A stretch of DNA of 64,000 nucleotides, taken from positions 34,643,631-34,707,630 of the forward strand of contig NC_068971.1 of the NCBI RefSeq assembly GCF_016808095.1. Reading direction: 5' to 3'. Source of the stretch: Vigna angularis. Taxonomy: Eukaryota > Streptophyta > Magnoliopsida > Fabales > Fabaceae. Position numbers and translations under genes: made by a program. Position 1 is the stretch's first letter. Each line of letters opens with the position of its first letter. The notes beneath the pieces were generated by a model, which did not search any database, was not told the DNA's origin, and saw nothing but the letters and a program-made list of their open reading frames with translations. This document shows positions 1-12,200 of this stretch, piece after piece.

Positions 1-287
1 TAACATGACAAAGATTTTCTAACAACCTTTTTTCATTCAAAGCAAGTCAATGTTGAATTTCACAAGTACAAACGTAAGTACTCCCTTCCCACGTGCACAG
101 TGCCACGTGACATAAACGTATATGACGCCTGCATTGCTGTCGAAACTCTTCTCACAGGCACGGTTTCGAAACTGACACCGACGCAAACGTCAGCGTTCAG
201 TGAGTTTCCGACGTCAATGGTGAAAACCCTGAAACCCTAATCATAAAACCCCTTCCAACAAAGTTTCCACCGGCTTCTTCACTAACC
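1..287 (+). promoter_or_regulatory. Promoter and 5' leader of the RRP6-like gene (two G-boxes, telo-box)
   Basis: Two perfect G-boxes (CACGTG) lie at 90-95 and 104-109, 14 bp apart centre to centre and about 180-200 bp before the start codon. A telo-box, AAACCCTAA, is at 232-240. G-boxes bind bZIP and bHLH/PIF factors. Telo-boxes are common in plant promoters of ribosome-biogenesis and translation genes, which suits an exosome nuclease. The motifs are seen; the regulation is inferred. The transcription start cannot be fixed from sequence. Confidence 0.55.
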
Positions 288-3200
288 ATGGACTTCGATC
301 AACACCTAACGGAGCTTTCCGCTTCTTCGCCATGCATTCCCTCTGGCGAGGACTTCCATTTCTACTACAAATTCACGGAGTTCCGACGCCCGATAGAAGA
401 AATCGCGCGGAGGACACAGTCGATGCTCAACAGAATTGGTTCCGCAGAGAATATTTGGGGCAGAGGCTCGGCATTTCCCGCTGACGTGGACGACGCGTAC
501 GAGTGGCTTGTGAATGCGAACGACGATGTTTTCGAGCTGGTTGATGAGTTGGTGGACGAGTTGCGGAGGATTATGAAGGAGGAGGGAGTGGAATTTGAAA
601 ACGAGTTGGAGGAGAAGACAAAAGTGCCGTTTCATATACCGACGATCAAGAAGCCTCAGTATGCGTATAATATTGTTGTTGATAATGCAAACCAGCCTTT
701 TGAGCATGTTTTGTTGGAGAAAAGTGAAGATGGTCAGCGGTTTATTCATCCACTGGTTCGTTCATTGCATCGAATTTAAATTATTCTGCCTCTGTCATGG
801 TTTTAGTACTTTTGCTGTTTTGCAATTCGAAAATAGTTATGGATTTGAGCTTAATTAATGTTTAAATTGAAAATGGAAATATTGGTCTGGTTAAAATCAG
901 GTATGGGGTTATGAATTATTATTGAAATGGTTTCTCTCATATTTGATGGTTAAAAGAATGGATTCAAAGGGTGCGCAGGTCGTTGTGTTTATCTGTGATA
1001 TTATTTCCCGATATGCTATTCGTGCTCGATATCTGATGAGTCTAGCTCGCCCATGTTAAGAACCGTGGTGTGTAAGTTACAATGTCATTAGCTTACGATT
1101 GAACGCATTTTCTTTTTGGTTGTAAACACGGTTTTAAGCTTGTGATAAGTACTTCATATCACATGCGTACAAGTGCTGACAAATAAAAAAAGCCTAAAAG
1201 TGAGGACTTATACCTAATAAATGATCGTGAGCACCTAATGGTGAAACACCTGTACTCAGTGGAGTTTGGTATTAAAAAGAAAGGAACAGCCTAGGGACAC
1301 TGAGACAAAACAGAGATCAGAGCACCCAAGGAGGGTTGTTGAGATCAACAGGCTTGCTGGAATTAACAAAATTGGCTGGCAAACACTGGAAATACTGCTG
1401 GAGCATGGGATCAATTGTGGTTTGTCTTGACTCAGCATCACACGATGATGCAAAAGAAAGCTTTTCTTTTTTTCATCAACCACTGTGAAGGGTGGATATC
1501 TCCAGATTCTCCGCCCCCCCGCCTTCTGAAAAAACGCCTCTAAATGTTTTTTGTTACATGGACAGAACAAGTTTCTGAACCAAAATTGCTCCCCAATCAG
1601 CCCCAAATGTTTTTTTTATTCCTTTTTTGGGTTGTGTAACTATTGTGTGGCAATGACAGTTATTTCCACCACAATTATGGCTGTAAGAACCTTGTGAATC
1701 TTCTTCTGTAGCAGTCCACCAGTCTACAACACGCCATCTCTTTAGTGCTGCTATGGTATGATGTTAAGTGTTTGTGTTTCTTGGTAATGATTTGGTTATT
1801 TTATTTAGTTCTGCGTACACCATGTAGTAAAATACCCAATGACAGAAGAAGCTCTTGTTATAGGTAGAACATCGGGCTTCACATTTGAGAATGGCATTAG
1901 TTTGATTCTACTGCTCCCCTTCCATTGTAATGCTCGAAATAACCTTCTCAATTGAGAGGAGATATCTACGCAACTTGAATGGGGTATTCTTAGGAAGAGT
2001 GTCATAATTGATATTTGCCTAGGATTAGAAAAGCGTGTTAAGGACTATAATTCATAAATCATAATGTGGACTGTAAGATCCTACCAAAAATTGTAAAAAT
2101 ATATTTTTAAATTAAAATATAAGGATACAGTTAACCAATTAACTACTACACCAAATAATACCATGCATTAAAATTGAAGAAAGATTTTTATTATTTATTA
2201 ACATATCAATTTATTATATATTTGATATTGATTATGGAGTGAGAAAAAAAGGTAACAGGGAACATAACATTGAATAGTGGGTTGTCTGCAATTTGAACCC
2301 TAAATAAATTTATATTATACTATGTATATATACTGAAAAATAAAGAATAATACCTAAAATTAAATAATATTCATAGTGAAGAATCAAATATATAACAAAG
2401 AGACGGGTTTTGAACTTGTTGGTGAGGAGTCAATGGACGACATCTAGAACTAGGCAAAGGCATAGTCAAGTTAAACAAAGGAGTAGTGAGGAGCATAAGT
2501 TGCATTATAGAGGAAGAGGCCATAGTTTCTAGGCTAAAATAAACACATCAGAGAGTGACTAAGAATGAATACAAAATTCATAGGATTTATTAAACTGGAC
2601 CCTTGATATTTTCTTGTTGTAGTGTCCTCTCTAGCTATTATTGGTTGTGCAGTGCGTTGCTTTGCCCTGAACACATAGGTGTGATTTGACTTCCGTTGGA
2701 GGAGTGGTAGGGTCAATGTGAATGTGGTGTTATCGCACATGATTAATAATGTCCAAATTTAGATGAAGTCCCCAAAGCAACTTAACTTGTGGCTTAAAAG
2801 ACTTAAAGAAAATTGAAAAGCGGTGGTTGAGCAATTCTTATGGATAGAGAGATGAATTTAGGAATTACAAGTTCTAAATTATCGCTTGTGTATTGTTTGA
2901 TGTCAAATCTAACCAGAGAGAAGGGTCACTAAAAAATTTGAAGGGAAGAAAGCTTTTTGGTGGCTTAAGTTCCACAAAAATGTCTTTTCTCACATTTTGG
3001 TCACAAAACCCGACTTTAGAAGCTCATGAAAGCTCATTGGTTCTACCTTGACAATTCTAACAACAATCCCATTGGTCAAATTATTTTTGTGTGGGTTAAG
3101 TTAGATCAAAAACCAAATTCTAAGATAGTATCAGAGTGTATTTACTTCTATTTTAGGGATTGCCATAATTGCAACCTCAAGAGTGGTGGTTTAGTTTTAC

Positions 3201-6200
3201 ATCAACTAGTGATATAACTAGAATATAGTATATAAGTGATGTGCAAACCTCACTATAAAGGCAAGTTTTGTGAGATTGAATTAGATATAGACCCAAATTC
3301 TAAGATGGTGCTATTCAATTTGTACTAGGGGATCAATCTTGGAGTTGTAGGTACCTATAATTGATGCAAATCGAGTTGAGGAATGGAAATGAAATGGTTG
3401 GTTGAACATGGAGGGAAGACTGGAAAATATGTGTAAGACATTGGAATCTTTGAGTTAGAATCCAGATAACAAAGAGGCATTGTGATTGTTGGCAACTATG
3501 ATGGAACAAGAGATACAATAAATTCCTTAGAAAATAGACTTGAATCCAAATTCAATCTCACAAGACTAGCTTGTAAGTGGAGGTTTGGACTCCCTTATAT
3601 ACTATACTTTGGCCATGTCTTTAGTCAATATGAGATCGTCAACACACCTTCTCAATTAAAAATTGAATATCTTGAGTGTAGGACTAGATATTTGTTGGTG
3701 ATTTGATAGCGAGGCACAAAATATGCCTAACAAACCATGCTAAGAGGTAGGCTCTAATATCATTTTAGAAAATGAACTTTAAACTTAAATTAATCTCACA
3801 AAATTGGCATGTAAGGTGAGGAGTGCACTTACTTATATATTATAATTTAGCCATATTTTTAGTCAATGTGGAATCTCCAAAAGAATGGATATGCAGAGGA
3901 AATGGAGTTTGGAAAATTTTAAATTGGAGGTACACTGTGGAGCAACACAATTTTCTTGTATATCATTTGGGATCAGAGCTAGTTGCCTATGGTTTGAAAA
4001 CGATAACCTACAAAACAGTTGACCAAGAAGGCTAGTGAAGTGTCAGAGACCGCAGTCACCTAGATGTAGGCTGCCAAGGGTAGGTACTATGGTAGAGACA
4101 TGGATATTATAGCGTGTCTATGCCCCACATTTCTTAATTCTGGACAAAGGCTCTTTTTCTCAAAAATCAACTCATAAATCGTGTAGAAAGCGTCTCATTC
4201 AACCATTTTATTACATTTCCATATCTTATGCTATAGAGCCACCAATGTTTTTTCTCTTTACTTTTATTAGGTCAATTAGATTTGTAACCAATTTGTGTGA
4301 CAATGGCAATCTTAATAATGTATAAAATTCTTATTAATCTATTATTTCTTAATTATGTTCTGTAATAATTAAATTATGTTTCAGGAGAAATTCTCTGTTT
4401 TGGATTTTGTTGATAAAGAAAATATTGAGGATATTTTGCCAATAAAGTCTCTGTCAATAGAATGCACCCCTTTCAAGCTTGTAGAGGAAGTCAAAGGATT
4501 GAAGGAGTTGGCTGCTACGCTGTCTACAGTTAATGAATTTGCGGTATACCATAAATGCTGTTCATTATATTTTACTATAAAGCTTCCTTCATTTGTACTA
4601 CTATGTTCTTTCTTTTTTTGTGGCTTCACTATACATTTCTTTTAAAGCTTGTTTATTATTCATTAGCCGAACCATGTTATAACAACAAATTATTGTCTAT
4701 AATATGTGCAGCTGCAATGGTTCATAATTTATAGTTTGTGCATTCATTTAAATCTTGTTATTTAACTGAACAAATCTTAATACATGTCTTGATATATGGA
4801 TATTTATTCCTTTGTTTATGTTTCTGTTCCAATTTCAATTATGTTGTGTGTCGAACAGTTCTTTACTGGCAATAACAAACTCAACACCCTTGACATGCGT
4901 TAGAAATCTATATGTAAATTGTACTAATTGTTGTGCTCTTCCAAGTGCAGTATCACTAGTTTGATTATTATTTACTTTGTGTACCTTCCCTTCTTTTTTA
5001 CGGATGTTGTTTGTGCTTAGTATAGGCTACTTAACGACAGTAGTATTTCAAAGTTATTTGTCCTTTCCTCTAACAGCTATTGAAGTTGTTTTTGATATTG
5101 CGTTGAGTAAGTAGTCATTGTTGTGGTGATGCTCAATAAATTGCATATATTAGTTGTATCACTTGAACTATGTAAGGAAATAAATTATTTTATTGATAAT
5201 AATCACTTTAATTACATTCTCATCATCTCTATTTGTAATAATCAAATCCTTTAAAAGAAGGAGACAAGAAATGTTTAAATGAATAGAAAAATTCTAAAGC
5301 TTTCATACTAAACTTTGAAAAAGAAATCTCCAAATGAAGACATAAGTAAGAGAACCCGTTTGGCAAAAGAACAAAAAGAAATTCTAGATCGACTCAAATA
5401 GGAGCCAAATGAGATGTCAAAACCCCTTGGAATGGGCTCAAGAGGTCCTGCTGACCCTGTCTGTGACAGTCTACACACGTTGTCATTGGTGTTGGCATGT
5501 GGCAGGGTGTGGCAATTCTCTTGACAATGCAACTTTCCACATTGTGATAGTTGGAGTGGTACACCTTTTTGGTATACTACTAAACTCTACGAAGGTGGCA
5601 AACAACAACAGGTGGCTCCCAAGATCGTGAACTCTGATGCTTGGACTTTGTAAGGAAATAAAATACTATTTTTGTTGATAACAATCACTCCAATTGCATT
5701 CTCATCATCTCTATTTGTAATAATTAAATCCTTTAAAATAAGGAAATAAATTTATGTTGAAAGGAAGACGAAGATTCTAAGATTTTTTCTTAATCACTGC
5801 AGAGATATTGAGAATATTTTTTATTGCAATAAGCTACTATTTACAACAATGTATCAGTTGCTTATTTTGTTTTGGAATGTGACAAACCTTCAAAGCAAGT
5901 CTTAAGCTAGCCTTTCAAGCTTACTAACATATGCCATATGTGGAAAATATAATATACCTTTTCTTTTTTTCTGAAGTTTAGCTTATGGCAGATGTTGGGT
6001 TGTTAAGGTTAAGTTAGTGTGTGCTCAAGTTGTATAACCTAAATGACTAATTTTTCTACTTTCATTTATGTTTCCCTCCTTGTGATTTATTTGTTTTGGT
6101 TAAGCTGTTTTTTTGGTATGTTTTGATCTTTTTTTATCTATATTGCAATTTGTTATTGCGTTCTGAACACTGGTTGTTTTTAATGCATTCAATTTAATTA

Positions 6201-9200
6201 TAGTCTGTATTCTTCCTCTATGATACTTCTCTTGTTCGTTTGTTTCATTATATTCTTTTGATTTTTTTTTATCTTGACTTGGAATGTTAAGGTGGATTTG
6301 GAACATAATCATTATCGGTCATTCCAAGGTTTGACTTGCTTAATGCAAATCTCAACCAGGACTGAAGATTTTGTTATAGACACTTTGAAGGTTCGTAATC
6401 ATGTTGGACCATACCTGAGGGAAGTCTTCAAGGACCCTACCAAGAAGAAGGTCAAATTCACGTGACTGATGTTTCTTTAATTCATGCAACTTGCTTCTTT
6501 TTGTTGACTTTATTTATGGCTAAAATAGGTCATGCATGGAGCTGATCGTGATATTTTGTGGCTGCAACGGGATTTTGGCATTTATGTCTGTAATATGTTT
6601 GATACTGGCCAGGTTTGTTTGTTCCAAGGATGTTCAGTATTGAAATTACTTTTCTTGTTTAGTGAAGGAAATGAAATTGTATGTTGAGTTATATAATTGT
6701 TGCCGCATTTTTTCTTATATTACATAGTTTCTCTAGCTATTTGATACTGGCTCTGCATGTATGGGGCATTTAATAAATATTTGCAGAAGTAATTTCTGTT
6801 TTACCTGGTGAATTTGGCATGTAAACTGTTGTTGTTTTGCAAACCATCCTAAAAGCATAAGTTGTTAAGTGAAAGCACTTGAATTGTTTTTTTATATCTT
6901 GAAATTGTCATCCAAGCAAGGTTAGCTTCATAAATAATACTTGCAAATTGTGTCAAATGTTGGATGAGTTTGTTTCCTTAGAGTAATAAGGTGATTGTTT
7001 TGCCGTGGCCTTGGAGAAAGAAACTGGAAATAAGCCCTTCCTTGAGATCTATGTCAGCTTTGCTTTTATTTAGCCTTTTTCTTGCTTGTATGATCTAATG
7101 GCTGAGTATCTGACCTTATTATAGAGTGTTGAATATAGTGAAAAAGAGTAGGAGAAATCTCCCTTATGTGTTTAGCATACACATAGGATAGTTTATTTAT
7201 AATGTAAGATAAGGGTTAAACCCTAAATACAGAATGAGCTAAGCCCAATTAACAGAAACACACAACTTAACATCTAACACTCCCCCTCAAGCTGGAGCAT
7301 ATAAATCATATGTTCCAAGCTTGTTACAAAGATAGTCAATTCTAGGTCCTCGTAAGGACTTGGTGAATATGTCTGCCAACTGGTTGCTTGAGTTAACGAA
7401 CTCAGTCTTGATATCTCCGGATATGATTTTTTCTCTAATAAAATGACAATCAACTTCAATGTGCTTGGTTCTCTCATGGAAGATAGGGTTAGAGCTAATA
7501 TGAGGAGCAGTGATAGGTTTCTTGTTAAAGAAATCCTATCTCTCACTCAACAACTCTCGGAAACAGTACAGAGAGTGTGTATAACCTCTGATATTATTGA
7601 CTTTCAAGAAAGAATGCAAGAATAGGAAGAACAATGGAAGCTTAACCTTCCCCAACAAGGATAACCAAATCCTGTTTTAGAAACTACTAACAGTCCAAAA
7701 GTCCCTCCCCTTATTCCCCTTAACTATTTATACAACCATCATTGTTCCCCCTTCCTAACTGTCAGACAGTTAGGCCAGCTAATGCAACTAACTACTCACA
7801 TACTCTTCTTTCTCCTAACATACACCCTCATCATCCTATCATTACCCCCCCCCCCCCCCCCCCTCCATCCATAACCTTGTCCTCAAGGTTAAATTCTGGA
7901 AACTGTTCCTGGATTGTGGCTTGATCTTCCCAAGTTGCTCCTTCTTTTCCCCCTGTCTGCCATTCTACCAGAACTTGATGACATACTTCATCTTCTTTTT
8001 GAATTTGCCTACGCTCCAAAATTTTTGCTGGCCAAAAAGCAGGACCGTCAGCTTGCAACTCCTCTGGCAACATCTTTTCAATCCCATGGTCCCCCACCGC
8101 TTTCTTTAACTGCGCCACATGGAACACTGAATGAATCCTGGAAGATTCAGGTAACTCCAATCGAAAAGCTACACTCCCCACCTGCTGTAGCACCTTGTAG
8201 GGCCCAAAATAACGTGCCGAGAGTTTTGGGTGTAGTCTAGTTGGCATTGAAGATTGACGGTGTGGTCTAATCTTCAAGTACACCCAATCTCCCACTTTTA
8301 GATCTATCTCCCTCCTCTTCTTATCTGCTTGCTGCTTCATTAATTCCCGAGCCTGATTCAAGTGATACTTTAACTGTTTGAGGGCTTCATCCCTTGTTAT
8401 CAAATCCTGTGCCACCGCCTCCATTGGTGTTTCCCCCGGAATGAACCGGCTAAACGAGGGAGGGGCTCTCCCATATACAACTTCAAACGGCGTACATCTT
8501 GCAGCTCCTTGATAGCTCGTGTTATACCAAAACTCAGCCCAAGGAAGCATAGCATACCAACTCTTTGGTTGTTCAGAGCAAAAGCACCGCAAATATCCTT
8601 CAACAATGCGGTTAACCACCTCAGTTTGTCCATCCGTCTCTGGATGATACGCCGTGCTCATTTTGAGCTGTGTTCCCTGCCTCTTGAATAATTCCTTCCA
8701 GAAAATACTCAAAAATAAGGGATCTCTATCACTCACCATCGAAACCGGAATCCCATGTAGCCTGATGATCTCTTTGGTGAACACATCAGCTACGGTTTTA
8801 GCAGAATATGGGTGTTTCAATGCCATAAAATGCGCGTATTTACTCAACCTGTCCACCACTACCATAATGGCATCATACCCCTGGGATTTAGGTAATCTTA
8901 CTATGAAATCCAAGCTGATTTCCTCCCAAACAGCTTGTGGAATGGGTAGGGGTTGTAACAGCCCTTGAGGATTTGCTGCCAAGTACTTATGCTGCTGGCA
9001 TACTGCACAACTCGCCACAAATTCAGTGATTGTCATCTTCATCCCCACCCAATACAAAGATTGGGCTATCCTCCTATATGTACGGTAGACTCCCGAGTGC
9101 CCCCCAGTTTTGGTTACATGGAATTCATCAAGTAACTTTGGTATCCAAACTGAACTAGACGATATCACCATCCGGCCTTTGTAATGCAATCTTTCATTTT

Positions 9201-12200
9201 CTAAAGTGTAAGCTCCATGAGAGTTTGAATCCTGTTTCAGATCAGCAATCACTTTCTGCAATGTCACGTTCTCCTCCACCTCTCGCAGGATGTCGTTAAA
9301 ATCCTGCCAGAAGGGCCTGGAAATGAACTGTAATTCTCCTTCCTCCATCTCTCCTTCATCTCTCCTCGAAAGGGCATCAGCAGCCCTATTGGTACTTCCC
9401 TTTTTATACACGATCTCAAAGTCATATCCCATTAATTTTGCCAACCAGTTTTGCTGACTTTGAGTGGTAATTCTCTGTTCCATCAAGTATTTCAAGCTGC
9501 GCTGGTCAGTGTGCACGGTAAATTTCCGCCCCACCAAGTAAGGTCTCCAGTGTTGAATGGCCAAAACGAGAGCCATTAATTCTTTCTCATAAATTGACTT
9601 ACTTAGAGAACCCGTAGACAAAGCCTTGCTAAAAAAAGCTATCGGTCTCTTATTCTGGGTCAACACAGCTCCCACCCCACCTCCAGAGGCATCACACTCG
9701 ATGTGAAACTCTTGTTCAAAGTTTGGCAAAGCTAACACGGGAGCTGAGGTTATCGCAGCCTTCAACGTATCCATCGCTTGTTTTGCTTGCTCGGACCAGT
9801 CAAACTTACCTTTCTTCAATAGCTCCGTCAACGGTCTGGCCAATTTTCCATATCCAGCCACGAATCTTCTATAGTAACCCGTTAACCCCAAGAAGCCCCT
9901 TAATGCCTTCAAGCTCCTCGGCTCTCCCCATTCCACCACGGCTTTCGTCTTATCACCATCCATCTCCACCCCCTGTTCTGAGATTTGATGGCCTAAATAT
10001 TGGATCCTCCTTCTTCCAAACTCACATTTCTTTTGGTTGGCCACCCATCCATTCTCCTCTAGCAACCGTAGCACTCCGTCTAGATGCACCAAGTGGTCTT
10101 CCCATGTGGAACTGTAAACAAGGATATCATAAAAAAAAACTAACACCCATTTCCTAAGATACTTCCGCAATAGCTCATTCATCGTACTCTGGAACGTAGC
10201 AGGGGCATTGGTGAGCCCAAATGGCATAACAAGGAACTCGAAATGGCCGAGGTGAGTACGGAAAGCAGTCTTGGGCACATCTCCTTCCTCCATTCTAATC
10301 TGGTGATATCTAGATTTTAAATCAATTTTCGAAAAGTAACGTGCACCGGTCAGCTCATCTAGCAATTCTTCTATCACAGGGATAGGAAACTTATCGGGGA
10401 CAGTAGCTTTATTTAGGGCTCGGTAATCTACACAGAACCTCCAACTCTCATCCTTCTTCTTCACCAAGATCATCGGACTAGAGAATGGGCTCGTGCTTGG
10501 ACGAATGATGCCCGCCTTCAACATATCTTCCACCTGCTTCTCAATCTCCCCCTTCATGAGGTGAGGGTAGCGATATGGTCTCACATTTATGGGGTCTACT
10601 CCCTCTTTTAGTTGGATGCGGTGCTCTCTGTTTCGGTTTGGAGGCAGCCCCTGAAATTCACGAAAAACGGGATAGTGCGCCTGCAGCACCGCCTGTAATT
10701 GTCTTTTCTGCTCTTCCGTCATATCATTATCCCACTCACTGCAGTTTTCCTCCTCCACTTTGCACAGAGTCCAAACCACAGCCCCTGAGTCAGCTTCCAC
10801 TAGTTTAAACAAGCTCCTGGCATTCACCACCTGTCGCGATAATGATGGATCACCCCTTATACATATCTTCTTGTCCCCCACTTTGTAGACCATAGTCATT
10901 TTTCCCCAATTGGTGCTTACTTCTCCTAGTTTGGCCAGCCATGCAACTCCCAAAATTACATCTACACCCCCCAGCTCAAAGACGTAAAAATCTTCCTCCA
11001 CATCGACTTCCTCCAGCTTCACCGTCACCTTCTCACACCGGCCCCGTGTCATTCTCCGGTGGCCATCACCCAAACTCACGCAGTACGCCGGGGTGTCCGT
11101 CACCTTCAATGCTAATTCATCCGTCAGCTTTCGGCCTATGTAGTTGTGACTGGCGCCGCTGTCTATCAACACCACCACCCTCTTTTCTCCGATCATCCCT
11201 GTCAATTTCAGCGTTCTGGCCGACGTTAGCCCTTCCGCAGAATAGGCCGATAACTCCAAGAGCGTCTCTCCTTGGGTTTCGGGTTCTTCCCCCACTTCCT
11301 CCTCTTCGTCTTCCGCCAACACTAATACCCTCAAACTCTTCTCATCACAACGATGGCCGGGCGCGAATGGGCCACCGCACCGGAAGCAACGGCCCTCCTT
11401 GCTTCTCTTGAGAAACTCCGGATATGGTAGGTTTCTCACCATTCTTCCACGGTTATCGTTCCCACCAGCAATATTCAGTCTCGTATTCGCGTTCGCGATA
11501 CCCCCATCTCTTCTCGCATTTCCCGCCGTCTCCACTCGGCCTCCTTGGTTCGCCGGATTACGAATCGGGTCTGTTCGTATCACTCCTCCCGATGATCGCA
11601 CGCCTGCGGAATTCATTCTGAACCCACTCGCAAACCCCCCTTGCGCTCTCACCATCGCATCCTCCACGTCCCGAGCGACCCTCATTGCCTCCGTTAAATC
11701 CGGCGGGTTCTGGATTCGAACTTGCCCCTTTATGTCCTCCCGCAGTTCGGCGAGGAAATATCCGAGTACTTGCTCCTCCGGTATGCCCCTCGTCTGTCCC
11801 GTCAATACCTCAAAGTTGCGCACAAATTCCTCCACCGTGCCCTCCTGTCTCAACGACGCCAACCTCTCGAACACCGTTCCTCTAAATCCCCCACCGAACC
11901 GGTTGATCATCGCGGCCTTCAAACCGTCCCAGGAGCGATTTCTTGCTTTCTCTTTCCAGAACGTAAACCAGTACGCTGCGCTTCCCTCCATACTCACATA
12001 CGCGATTTCCACTTTGTCTTCATCGCTCATCACCTTCTGAATGTCGAAAAACCTTTCCGCTCTGTTGAGCCAACTCAAAGGCTCGTCTCCATCGAATGTC
12101 GGCAATTCAATCCTTTTCCGCCACAGCTTTTGTTCCTCGCCTCTGTTTCCATTTCCCCCATTCTCATTTTCCCGCACGACTTGGTGTCTGTTGTCGTTCA

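Noticed and set aside
306..749. 147-codon minus-strand frame opposite RRP6L exon 1
   Set aside because: It is the antisense shadow of a clear family exon and has no recognisable motif.
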